Positions 6,701-12,735 of a stretch of DNA of 14,919 bases are shown here, one piece after another. The translations under genes and the position numbers were made by a program. The notes beneath the pieces were generated by a model. That model ran no database searches. It saw nothing but the letters and a program-made list of their open reading frames with translations, and was not told the DNA's origin. Each line of letters starts with the position of its first letter. The first letter of the stretch is position 1. The DNA comes from Candidatus Woesearchaeota archaeon (lineage in GTDB: Archaea; Nanobdellota; Nanobdellia; Woesearchaeales; SM23-78), in NCBI GenBank assembly GCA_016933095.1, contig JAFGBP010000072.1, positions 1 to 14,919 on the forward strand. The letters run 5' to 3'.

Positions 6701-6810
6701 ATTCGAACCGGCGTCCCATGGTCCGAAGCCACGTGTTCTATTTGCCCTGCCAGCCAAGGCCGACAACCAGGCTATACTACGGGCCCACTAGAGTAAAGTT
6801 ATTCTGTGCG

Positions 6811-6820
6811 GGTTTTAAAG
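6811..6820 (-). promoter_or_regulatory. TATA-like box of the tRNA gene
   Basis: CTTTAAAACC on the minus strand is centred about 30 bases upstream of tRNA position 1 and is preceded by a purine-rich CGAAAG resembling a BRE. This supports transcription of the interrupted tRNA gene. Confidence 0.55.
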
Positions 6821-6828
6821 CTTTCGTC

Positions 6829-6865
6829 CGCCGCCTGATTTGACGAGCATTCGGATGAGGCGGCG
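6829..6865. other. 8-bp GC-rich inverted repeat between Alba and the tRNA promoter
   Basis: CGCCGCCT (6829-6836) is perfectly complementary to AGGCGGCG (6858-6865), with a 21-base loop that holds a smaller CAT-TCGG-ATG hairpin. It sits between the T-tract after Alba and the tRNA TATA box. No C/D or H/ACA boxes are convincing. It could be an operator, a 3' end structure or a small RNA. Confidence 0.5.
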
Positions 6866-6890
6866 CTTGGAATAAGTCACGAGAAAACAT

Positions 6891-6910
6891 TGAAAAAGTA
6901 AAAAACGCGA
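6891..6910 (-). terminator. T-rich terminator after the Alba gene
   Basis: About 12 bases past the Alba stop codon the minus strand reads GCGTTTTTTACTTTTTC, two T-runs in quick succession, typical of archaeal transcript ends. Confidence 0.55.
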
Positions 6911-6921
6911 AGCAAGCCAAC

Positions 6922-7200
6922 CTACTTCTTCTCAAGCACTATCTCAATCGTCGAGACGCGAACGTCGTGACCTTCCTTGTTGGTGAAGCCCTCGCTATCG
7001 ATCCGTATCTCTTTCAGGCCGATCTGGTCCTTTAGAAAGCGTTTCATCGCGACTTCTGAGACATCAACTGCCCGGCTTATAAACTTGCCTCTGGCTTTAA
7101 CGATGACTTCCCTGGCACCCTTGGTAGTGAACTGCACGACGACGCTCGTCACGTAGTTCATGAAGGGTTTGTTCCCGATGAATATGGAGTTGTCTTCCAT
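6922..7200 (-). CDS. albA: DNA/RNA-binding protein Alba
   Basis: A small (92-residue) abundant archaeal chromatin and RNA-binding protein, normally a dimer. Family features: IFIGNKPFMNYVTSVVVQF near the N-terminus (the IG-KP-MNYV signature with the nucleic-acid-contacting Lys), IVKARGKFISRAVDVSEVAMKRF in the middle (the ARG-x-IS-AVD signature) and VSTIEIVLEKK at the C-terminus. Length is normal for the family. A run of G (GGGGGG) eight bases before the ATG at 7200 may serve as a ribosome binding site. It lies 67 bases downstream of the S17e gene on the same strand and may share its transcript. Very secure. Confidence 0.96.
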   Translation of the reverse strand: MEDNSIFIGNKPFMNYVTSVVVQFTTKGAREVIVKARGKFISRAVDVSEVAMKRFLKDQIGLKEIRIDSEGFTNKEGHDVRVSTIEIVLEKK

Positions 7201-7267
7201 TTCAGTCCCCCCATTATCGCGATACGGGCTTCAAAAGACTAGCCTGTAGAAATGATTATCTGGTTGT

Positions 7268-7459
7268 CTAGTTTGATTCTGACTTGATCAACCTGGTAAT
7301 ATAGCCTGCGATGATGTTTCGTAGCTTCTTTGACTCGACGCCGGTCAGCTCTGAGACTCGCACCTTGTTCTGCTCGAAATCTGCATCGAAGCGCTCCCTG
7401 TGCTCTTCTAGCAAGTCCATAGTTACAGCTTTGACTTTCCTAGTCTTTATTCTTCCCAT
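7268..7459 (-). CDS. rps17e: 30S ribosomal protein S17e
   Basis: A 63-residue small-subunit protein found in archaea and eukaryotes but not bacteria. The N-terminus MGRIKTRKVK and the later FDADFEQNK, LTGVESKKLRNIIAGYITRLIK match the family closely. The frame stays open upstream, but the ATG at 7459 is chosen because MGRIxT is the family start and a TATA box lies 27 bases before it. It probably heads a transcript that continues into the Alba gene. Confidence 0.95.
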   Translation of the reverse strand: MGRIKTRKVKAVTMDLLEEHRERFDADFEQNKVRVSELTGVESKKLRNIIAGYITRLIKSESN

Positions 7460-7480
7460 AGAGGGCGAGAACAGACGATG

Positions 7481-7490
7481 GTTTATAAAG
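7481..7490 (-). promoter_or_regulatory. TATA-like box of the S17e gene
   Basis: CTTTATAAAC on the minus strand is centred 27 bases upstream of the S17e ATG, consistent with leaderless transcription. It faces away from the aminotransferase promoter about 55 bases further on. Confidence 0.65.
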
Positions 7491-7538
7491 TTGATGGTTT
7501 TTAAGCTTAAACATGGCGCTTTAGACACCAGAGTAAAT

Positions 7539-7546
7539 TTTATATA
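7539..7546 (+). promoter_or_regulatory. TATA-like box of the aminotransferase gene
   Basis: TTTATATA lies about 50 bases before the ATG at 7596, implying a 5' leader of roughly 25 bases, unlike the leaderless genes nearby. The leader has AGTGAT (7582-7587) and GGGGGA (7590-7595) as possible ribosome binding sequences. Confidence 0.5.
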
Positions 7547-7595
7547 TCAGTCCTGCCTTAATATCTTCAGAGCAAGGTTCTAGTGATACTGGGGG

Positions 7596-8912
7596 ATGGG
7601 TAGTATGAGCAGTGAATCAGAAGTCTTGAATAGGCTCATTAAGGACAGCAGCCAAGCGGCATTCAGCCTCTTGTCAGCCAAAGGCAGGAACATCTTCTTC
7701 CCGAAGGCCGGCATACTGTCGCAGTCTGCTGAGGCCAAGGGCAGGAAGGTCAATGCAACGATAGGAATCGCTCTGGAGGATGACGGCGCCCCCATGTGCC
7801 TCGGGTCCATCGCAGGCAAAGTCTCGCTCCCGAAGAAGGACGTGTTCCCTTATGCTCCTGGCAGCGGCAAGCCTGAGCTGCGAGCAAAGTGGAAGGAGCT
7901 GATCCTGAAGAAGAACCCTTCATTGAAGTCTGAGGTCAGCAGCCCAATCGCTACCTGCGCCCTGACCCATGGGCTGAGCATAGTCGGATACATGTTCATT
8001 GACGAGGGCGACAAGGTCATCATGCCAGATCTCTACTGGGAGAACTATAACCTCGTGTTCCATAACGGCTTCGGCGCCGAGTTCGAGCTCTTCAAGGCGT
8101 TCAACAGCGAGAATACAGGCTTCAACCTCAAGGGCTTGGAGGAGAGCCTGAAGAAATCAAGCGAAAAGAAGAAAGAGGATCAGAACAAGACCATTGTAGT
8201 CCTGAACTTTCCTAATAACCCGACTGGCTACGCCCCGACGACTGAGGAGGCAGAGGCAATCAGGGATTTGCTTGTCAAGCATGCTGACGCCGGCAACCCC
8301 ACGCTCGTCGTGTGCGACGACGCTTACTTCGGATTCTTCTACAAGGAGGAGGTATTTCCTGAATCCCTCTTTGCATTGCTTGCCGGTGCGAGCGAGAACC
8401 TCCTGGCTGTCAAGGTCGACGGCCCTACAAAGGAGGATTATGTCTGGGGTTTCAGGGTAGGGTTCCTAACGTTCGGCATCAAAGGCGCATCCAAGGATCT
8501 CTACGCCTCGCTCGAGGCGAAGGCAGCAGGCACCATCAGGGGAAACGTCTCCATGGCACCCCACTTATCGCAGTCGCTAATACTGAGCGCGATGGGAGAT
8601 GGAGGATACGATGAAGAAAAGGCTTCCAGGTTCAAGACGATGAAAGCCAGGTATGAAGAAGTCGTGAAGGTCCTCAAGGATAATCCTTTTTACGGAGAGG
8701 AGTTCACTCCATTGCCTTTCAACTCAGGCTATTTCATGTGCGTACGCATCAAGAATAAGGACGCGGAAAAGGTGAGGAAGACCCTTCTTGAGAAGCATGA
8801 CACTGGAGTCATAGCCCAAGGGGACCTCCTGCGCATAGCGTTCTCTGCGGTGAAGAAGGACGCGATCCCAGGGCTCTTCAAGAGCATTTACGAGGCGTGC
8901 AAGGAGTGCTAG
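7596..8912 (+). CDS. PLP-dependent aminotransferase, class I/II (fold type I)
   Basis: A 438-residue cytosolic enzyme transferring amino groups between amino acids and 2-oxo acids. Fold-type-I signatures: FPYAPGSGKPELR (84-96), cofactor-contacting NFPNNPTGY (204-212), CDDAYFGFFY (240-249, Asp and Tyr contacting PLP), the likely Schiff-base Lys279 in DGPTKEDYVWGFRVGF, with Arg287 in the GFRVG segment, and substrate carboxylate Arg413 in LLRIAFS. The spacing of all motifs is normal. The substrate cannot be read; an aromatic or aspartate-type transaminase is possible. Starts at 7596 and 7605 (MSSESEV) are both plausible; a G-rich stretch is closer to proper spacing for 7605, AGTGAT for 7596. The PEPCK gene follows 43 bases later on the same strand without a clear TATA box, suggesting co-transcription. 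Confidence 0.9.
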   Translation: MGSMSSESEVLNRLIKDSSQAAFSLLSAKGRNIFFPKAGILSQSAEAKGRKVNATIGIALEDDGAPMCLGSIAGKVSLPKKDVFPYAPGSGKPELRAKWKELILKKNPSLKSEVSSPIATCALTHGLSIVGYMFIDEGDKVIMPDLYWENYNLVFHNGFGAEFELFKAFNSENTGFNLKGLEESLKKSSEKKKEDQNKTIVVLNFPNNPTGYAPTTEEAEAIRDLLVKHADAGNPTLVVCDDAYFGFFYKEEVFPESLFALLAGASENLLAVKVDGPTKEDYVWGFRVGFLTFGIKGASKDLYASLEAKAAGTIRGNVSMAPHLSQSLILSAMGDGGYDEEKASRFKTMKARYEEVVKVLKDNPFYGEEFTPLPFNSGYFMCVRIKNKDAEKVRKTLLEKHDTGVIAQGDLLRIAFSAVKKDAIPGLFKSIYEACKEC

Positions 8913-8955
8913 GCATTGCTTATTTTCATAGAGAAAAAAGAGTCAGAAGAAAATA

Positions 8956-10839
8956 ATGCCAGAGGTGGTAGGATTGTCGGATTGGAAAACTCTAATGGAT
9001 GAGGAGAGCAGGAAGAAGCTTGAAGGAGTCGCCAACAGCCATGTCGAGGAGATAGTGGGAAAGTATGCTGGTCTCTGCAAGCCTGACAAGATAATAGTCC
9101 TGGATGGGTCTGAGAAGGATCTCGCATTTGTCAGACAGCAGGCGACAGCCAAGGGCGAGGAGACGCCTCTGAAGATAAAGGGCCACACCGTCCACTTCGA
9201 CGGATATTACGACCAGGGCCGAGAGGCCAAGAACACGAGAGTGCTCCTGCCTAAGGGACAGAAGCTGTCGAAGTCCATCAACACGATCGATAAGGAAGAG
9301 GGGCTCAAGGAGGTATTGGGATTCCTTGAGGATTCTATGAAGGGAAAAGATATGCTCGTTGCTTTTTTTTGCCTGGGACCTAACAACTCGAAGTTCTCAA
9401 TTCCTTCTCTCCAGCTGACGGATTCATATTATGTATTGCACAGCGAGTCGATACTCTACCGTCAGGGATATGAAGAGTTCAAGTCCTTGAAGGGAAGCGA
9501 TGATTTCTTTCACTTTGTACATTCGGCAGGAGAGCTTGATGCGCGCAAGAACACAAAGAACATAGACAAGAGAAGGATCTACATCGACCTTGAGGAAGAG
9601 CGAGTCTTCACTGTTAACAACCAGTACGCAGGCAACAGCGTAGGCCTCAAGAAGCTGGCCCTCAGGCTCGCCATCTCGAAAGCGAACAAGGAAGACTGGC
9701 TCTGCGAGCACATGTTCGTGATGGGAGCAAAGCCGGCGGACGAATCCAAGAAGAGGGTGACTTATTTCACAGGCGCATTTCCATCTGCCTGCGGCAAGAC
9801 ATCGACCGCAATGATTCCCGGCCAGTCGATAATCGGGGATGACATCGCCTACATCAAGAAGGGTGATGATGGCAGGGCTTATGCCGCCAACGTCGAGCAG
9901 GGGATCTTCGGCATCATCCAGGACATCAACCCTGTGGACGATCCGGTCATATACCGCGCCCTCACGACTGAGAGGGAGCTCATCATGTCGAACATCCTCG
10001 TGAAGGACGGAGTGCCTTTCTGGCTCGGTATGGGAAAGGATTTCCCTGATTCCGGCACCAACTTCGCCGGCGAGTGGAAGAAGGACATGGCGGGCCCTGA
10101 CGGGAAGCCAGTATTGCCGGCGCATAAGAACGCGAGGTATACGATAAGGATATCAGAGCTTGAGAACGTGGATCCCAAGAGCGACGACCCGGCAGGGGTC
10201 CCAGTCTCTGGGATAATCTACGGCGGACGTGACTCTGACACGAGCCCCCCAGTCCTTGAATCCTTGAGCTGGTCTCACGGGGTATTCATCGGCGCTGCTG
10301 TCGAGTCAGAGACCACAGCAGCCAAGATAGGAGCTGAGGGCGTGCGCGTGCATGACCCCATGGCCAACATGGACTTCCTGGTGATCCCGCTTGGGAAGTA
10401 CATCGAGAACCATCTGAAGTTCGGGGACGACCTTGATGTCTGCCCTAAGATATTCGCGACCAACTATTTCCTGAAAGAGGACGGCAAGTTCCTGAACGAG
10501 AAGGTGGACAAGAAGGTCTGGCTCATGTGGATGGAAGGAAGGATTCATGGCGAGTACGAGGCCATCGAGACTCCCATCGGGTTCATACCGAAGCATGAGG
10601 ATATCAAGGCATTGTTCCAGAAGGTCTTCAAGAAAGACTACTCCAAGGAACAGTATGATAAGGAGTTCTCGATCAGGATAACCAAGCTAGTCGAGCGTCT
10701 CGACAGGATAGAAGCGATCTACGCTGTCGAGGAAGGGGTCCCTGAAGTCTTCCACAAGCACGTGAAGCAGCAGAAGGAACGCCTGCTCGCATTGAAGAAG
10801 GAGAAAGGGAAGGATGTTGTGAAACCATCAGAACTCTAA
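8956..10839 (+). CDS. pckG: Phosphoenolpyruvate carboxykinase (GTP type)
   Basis: Converts oxaloacetate plus GTP to phosphoenolpyruvate plus CO2 in gluconeogenesis, or the reverse. It has 627 residues, a normal length for GTP-type enzymes. Key regions: NQYAGNSVGLKKLALRLAI (metal-site Lys) and EHMFVMG (metal-site His), the kinase-1 P-loop GAFPSACGKTS (273-283) with the family's reactive Cys279, kinase-2 IIGDDIAYI (292-299, metal-site Asp), and SWSHGVFIGAAVESETTAA, nearly identical to canonical enzymes. Departures from the usual form: the segment after kinase 2 reads NVEQGIFGIIQDINPVDDP instead of the NPE-GFFGVAPGT type, and GGRR is GGRD. These fit the divergent archaeal branch. The short 43-base gap suggests co-transcription with the aminotransferase. 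Its stop is only 5 bases from the convergent ureohydrolase stop. Confidence 0.95.
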   Translation: MPEVVGLSDWKTLMDEESRKKLEGVANSHVEEIVGKYAGLCKPDKIIVLDGSEKDLAFVRQQATAKGEETPLKIKGHTVHFDGYYDQGREAKNTRVLLPKGQKLSKSINTIDKEEGLKEVLGFLEDSMKGKDMLVAFFCLGPNNSKFSIPSLQLTDSYYVLHSESILYRQGYEEFKSLKGSDDFFHFVHSAGELDARKNTKNIDKRRIYIDLEEERVFTVNNQYAGNSVGLKKLALRLAISKANKEDWLCEHMFVMGAKPADESKKRVTYFTGAFPSACGKTSTAMIPGQSIIGDDIAYIKKGDDGRAYAANVEQGIFGIIQDINPVDDPVIYRALTTERELIMSNILVKDGVPFWLGMGKDFPDSGTNFAGEWKKDMAGPDGKPVLPAHKNARYTIRISELENVDPKSDDPAGVPVSGIIYGGRDSDTSPPVLESLSWSHGVFIGAAVESETTAAKIGAEGVRVHDPMANMDFLVIPLGKYIENHLKFGDDLDVCPKIFATNYFLKEDGKFLNEKVDKKVWLMWMEGRIHGEYEAIETPIGFIPKHEDIKALFQKVFKKDYSKEQYDKEFSIRITKLVERLDRIEAIYAVEEGVPEVFHKHVKQQKERLLALKKEKGKDVVKPSEL

Positions 10840-10844
10840 TCGAA

Positions 10845-11636
10845 TCAACCGAGCTCCACTATCAGCTTCGCCGCCAGTCTAGAAGTCATGTCATTGACGT
10901 CCTTGTCAGGATTCACCTCGACGAGGTCAACCATACCAATGTTCCTCATGAGCTTGAGCCGCTGGATGAAGTATATCATCTCTCTGGAAGTCAAACCTCC
11001 TGGCTCAGGATAACCAGTGCCGGGCGCAAATGCAGGGTCAATGGCGTCGATGTCAACCGACACATACGCTTTAGGCCACTGCCTCGCCACGCTCATGACG
11101 GCGTCACACACCTCGCGAACACCCTCCAAGGATATCTCCTTCATGCTGTAGTTCTTGATCTTATTCTCATCCAAGTATTTCTTCTCTTCCTTAGTAGGAT
11201 TACGGACTCCTACAAGCATCACCTTGTCAGATTCGAGCAAGTCCTCATCAATAAGCGTCCGGAGGTAGTCTTCGTGAGTCGGAGGCACCATATGATGTTC
11301 AACGTCGGGGTGAGAGTCGAATACGATCAGGCCAGCACCAGGGTTGTGTTTCACGAACGCCTTGAAAGAAGGATATGTTATTGAATGGTCACCACCCAAC
11401 AGAATCACCTGCTCTCTGGAAGCGCATGACTTCTGGACAGCCTCAAATACCGCTTCGTGAGAGGCCCCTATATTCGAGTTGTCAACCGCCACGTCTTCGG
11501 TCTCGAACAGCGACAAAAGTCCTCCCTCGCTCATGTAGAAAGAGTCGAAGAAACCTACTATCTTATCAGGCCCTTTCTCTATTCCGTCCTTGCGGGTCAT
11601 TGCACCTGCCCCGAACGGGGCTTTCAGTATCTTCAT
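10845..11636 (-). CDS. Ureohydrolase (arginase/agmatinase family)
   Basis: A binuclear manganese enzyme that hydrolyses a guanidino compound, usually releasing urea; 263 residues. All metal ligands are visible: His84 in GGDHSITYP (81-89), Asp107, His109 and Asp111 in FDSHPDVEHH (106-115), and Asp195 and Asp197 in VDIDAIDPAFAPGTGYPEPGG (194-214). Glu in VDLVEVNPDKD (236-246) is also the usual catalytic-region residue. The classical DAHxD reads DSHPD. Substrate cannot be assigned: agmatinase is common in archaea for polyamine synthesis, but arginase or guanidino-acid hydrolases share these motifs. It converges with PEPCK with only 5 bases between stops. A TATA box 26 bases before the ATG supports the start; the 123-bp element lies immediately upstream of that promoter. 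Confidence 0.92.
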   Translation of the reverse strand: MKILKAPFGAGAMTRKDGIEKGPDKIVGFFDSFYMSEGGLLSLFETEDVAVDNSNIGASHEAVFEAVQKSCASREQVILLGGDHSITYPSFKAFVKHNPGAGLIVFDSHPDVEHHMVPPTHEDYLRTLIDEDLLESDKVMLVGVRNPTKEEKKYLDENKIKNYSMKEISLEGVREVCDAVMSVARQWPKAYVSVDIDAIDPAFAPGTGYPEPGGLTSREMIYFIQRLKLMRNIGMVDLVEVNPDKDVNDMTSRLAAKLIVELG

Positions 11637-11658
11637 AAAAGCATGGGAGCAAGGGCTC

Positions 11659-11666
11659 TTTTTAAA
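11659..11666 (-). promoter_or_regulatory. TATA-like box of the ureohydrolase gene
   Basis: TTTAAAAA on the minus strand is centred about 26 bases before the ATG at 11636, suggesting a leaderless mRNA. If so, the 123-bp element just upstream is outside the transcript and is not a riboswitch for this gene. Confidence 0.55.
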
Positions 11667-11672
11667 TCTGAT

Positions 11673-11815
11673 TATTAATTATGGATGCGTCCAGAAAGGC
11701 CGCCCTGCGTAGTCTGACTGACCTGGACGCGAATGCTCTAGACTCGGCCAAACAGGACTCTTTTGAATCCATACGGAGCGCGGCCAAGAGATTCTGGACG
11801 CACCCTATTAATTAT
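11673..11815. mobile_element. 123-bp palindrome-ended element flanked by 10-bp direct repeats (MITE-like or RNA gene)
   Basis: The body (11683-11805) begins GGATGCGTCCAGAA and ends TTCTGGACGCACCC, a 14-bp terminal inverted repeat with one mismatch. It is bordered exactly on both sides by TATTAATTAT (11673-11682 and 11806-11815), as expected for a target-site duplication. Inside, GGCCGC (11698-11703) pairs with GCGGCC (11780-11785), and GGACTC-TTTT-GAATCC (11755-11770) forms a hairpin; CTGGACGC occurs a further time at 11723-11730. No ORF fits. The body is GC-rich in AT-rich surroundings. Both mismatched pairs (11685/11803 and 11758/11767) become G-U pairs if the minus strand is transcribed, so a structured RNA of about 123 nt is the rival reading. 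It lacks 5S rRNA consensus sequences. Confidence 0.5.
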
Positions 11816-11830
11816 TAACAGTTATAAAAC

Positions 11831-12679
11831 TCACCCCGATTTCTTTGAGAGCAATCCTGTCAGGAACACAGATAAGAATATGAGCCCGAAGGGTATCCAC
11901 GTGGCTAGGGGCTCGCGGAAGATGTCCAAGCTCTTGTTAATCACCAAGGCGACTAGGAGGAAGTCCACAATCATGACAAATAAGAGGAAGAGGAACGCGG
12001 TTTCGAAGGGAGTGGTATCCGCATACTTCTTGAAGTAGACGTAAGACAGCAGCGAGAAGGCAAGCGGCCCTATGATGGCATGGAGAAGAAGCGCGCTCCT
12101 GAGCCCAAGATAAGCCATCCCAAGTCCCATCGCCGCCGCGCATATCGCCCATCCTATAAAGGCAAACAGGAGGAATAACATCACGCCGCGCCTGACAAAT
12201 CTGAAATCTGTGTTCTTAGCAAAACCTGAGCCGCAGCGAAACCCTCCGGCGTGGCTTCCAAATGGTATGCCATAATCTCTCATTGAAATGTCTACATCAA
12301 TCGACTTGTCGTCGGAAATCCGTATCGTCAGGTATTGATGTGCCATCGTGAACCACGTCGACGTTAACCTGATGGTGATGTCTGAGTCCTTGAAGAGCCC
12401 GCTCTTGACAAGCATTATCCTTAGCAGGAAGTTAAGCGTAGTGCAGTGGATGTGCCCTTTCTTGTTCCACGCCCAGTCAAGGTCCTTTATGAACAATTGA
12501 TAAAACTTGGATATTACCTGCAGACGTTTCAGCTGATACTTGGTCGCGAGAAACAAGTACGATGCGCGCAGAAAATCCTCTTTGCCCGGATGGGCTTGCT
12601 TGATCTTCCTTATGGCCGCTGTCATGCCAGCAGGAATATTGTCAGGCAAGGGTTCTTTTGAGAAGAGGTTAGGTATCAT
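11831..12679 (-). CDS. Membrane protein with N-terminal transglutaminase-like domain
   Basis: A 282-residue protein with a soluble N-terminal domain and about four C-terminal membrane segments (approximately 165-191, 196-216, 226-248, 259-277). The N-terminal part resembles transglutaminase/papain-like folds: HIHCTTLNFLLRIMLVKSGLF (76-96) with candidate nucleophile Cys79, AHQYLTIRI (113-121) with His114, and IDVDISMRDYGIPFG (127-141) with Asp128 or Asp130, followed by HAGGF. The Cys-His-Asp order and spacing are right for a catalytic triad. The positive residues FRFVRRG before the first span suggest the domain stays on the cytoplasmic side, though topology is inferred. No signal peptide. It lies 56 bases downstream of the RPE gene on the same strand without a well-placed TATA box. 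Protease, cross-linking or binding roles are all possible. Confidence 0.7.
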   Translation of the reverse strand: MIPNLFSKEPLPDNIPAGMTAAIRKIKQAHPGKEDFLRASYLFLATKYQLKRLQVISKFYQLFIKDLDWAWNKKGHIHCTTLNFLLRIMLVKSGLFKDSDITIRLTSTWFTMAHQYLTIRISDDKSIDVDISMRDYGIPFGSHAGGFRCGSGFAKNTDFRFVRRGVMLFLLFAFIGWAICAAAMGLGMAYLGLRSALLLHAIIGPLAFSLLSYVYFKKYADTTPFETAFLFLLFVMIVDFLLVALVINKSLDIFREPLATWIPFGLIFLSVFLTGLLSKKSG

Positions 12680-12735
12680 CTTAGTGTCACGAGGTCATCA
12701 GCGGCAAATCATCATCTGGCCAGAACGCATAATTT

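Larger units (their letters stand above)
6590..6786 (-). tRNA. tRNA-Arg(UCG), interrupted in the T arm and apparently in the D arm
   Basis: Read on the minus strand from 6786. The acceptor strand GGGCCCG pairs with CGGGCTC at 6597-6591 (one G-U pair), followed by discriminator A at 6590; CCA is not encoded. The anticodon arm is CGTGG-CTTCGGA-CCATG (6733-6717), giving anticodon UCG (Arg). A 4-base variable loop GGAC follows, then T-stem GCCGG (6712-6708) and T-loop TTCGAAT (6707-6701). The matching T-stem strand CCGGC (6602-6598) comes only after 98 extra bases. The exact 12-base continuity of CCGGC plus CGGGCTC makes an intron the best reading. The D-arm region is also about 25 bases too long: after AGCCTGG there is a hairpin (UGUCGGC-CUUG-GCUGGCA), and the D-stem partner is unclear (GAAC with one mismatch to GTAT). 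A TATA-like box lies upstream and a T-tract downstream. Identity secure; mature D-arm structure unresolved. Confidence 0.82.

Noticed and set aside
6493..6766. Two overlapping short minus-strand ORFs across the tRNA
   Set aside because: They only cover the tRNA gene, its intron and the T-rich terminator; no protein-like composition or ribosome signal.
6829..6865. C/D box guide RNA, suggested by CTGA and GATGA words in the loop
   Set aside because: The words act only as a D'/C'-like pair; no outer C box and D box at proper distances on either strand.
9424..10125. 233-codon minus-strand ORF inside PEPCK
   Set aside because: Runs antisense to the conserved P-loop and metal-site coding region; an effect of codon bias, with no family motif.
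11683..11805. 5S rRNA gene, suggested by length (123 nt), closing helix and three-way-junction shape
   Set aside because: The universally conserved 5S loop sequences (CCGAAC type and GAAGUUAAGC type) are absent on either strand.
11683..11805. Riboswitch controlling the ureohydrolase
   Set aside because: A TATA-like box sits between the element and the gene, 26 bases before the ATG, so the mRNA probably starts at the ATG and excludes the element. No known riboswitch core was recognised.
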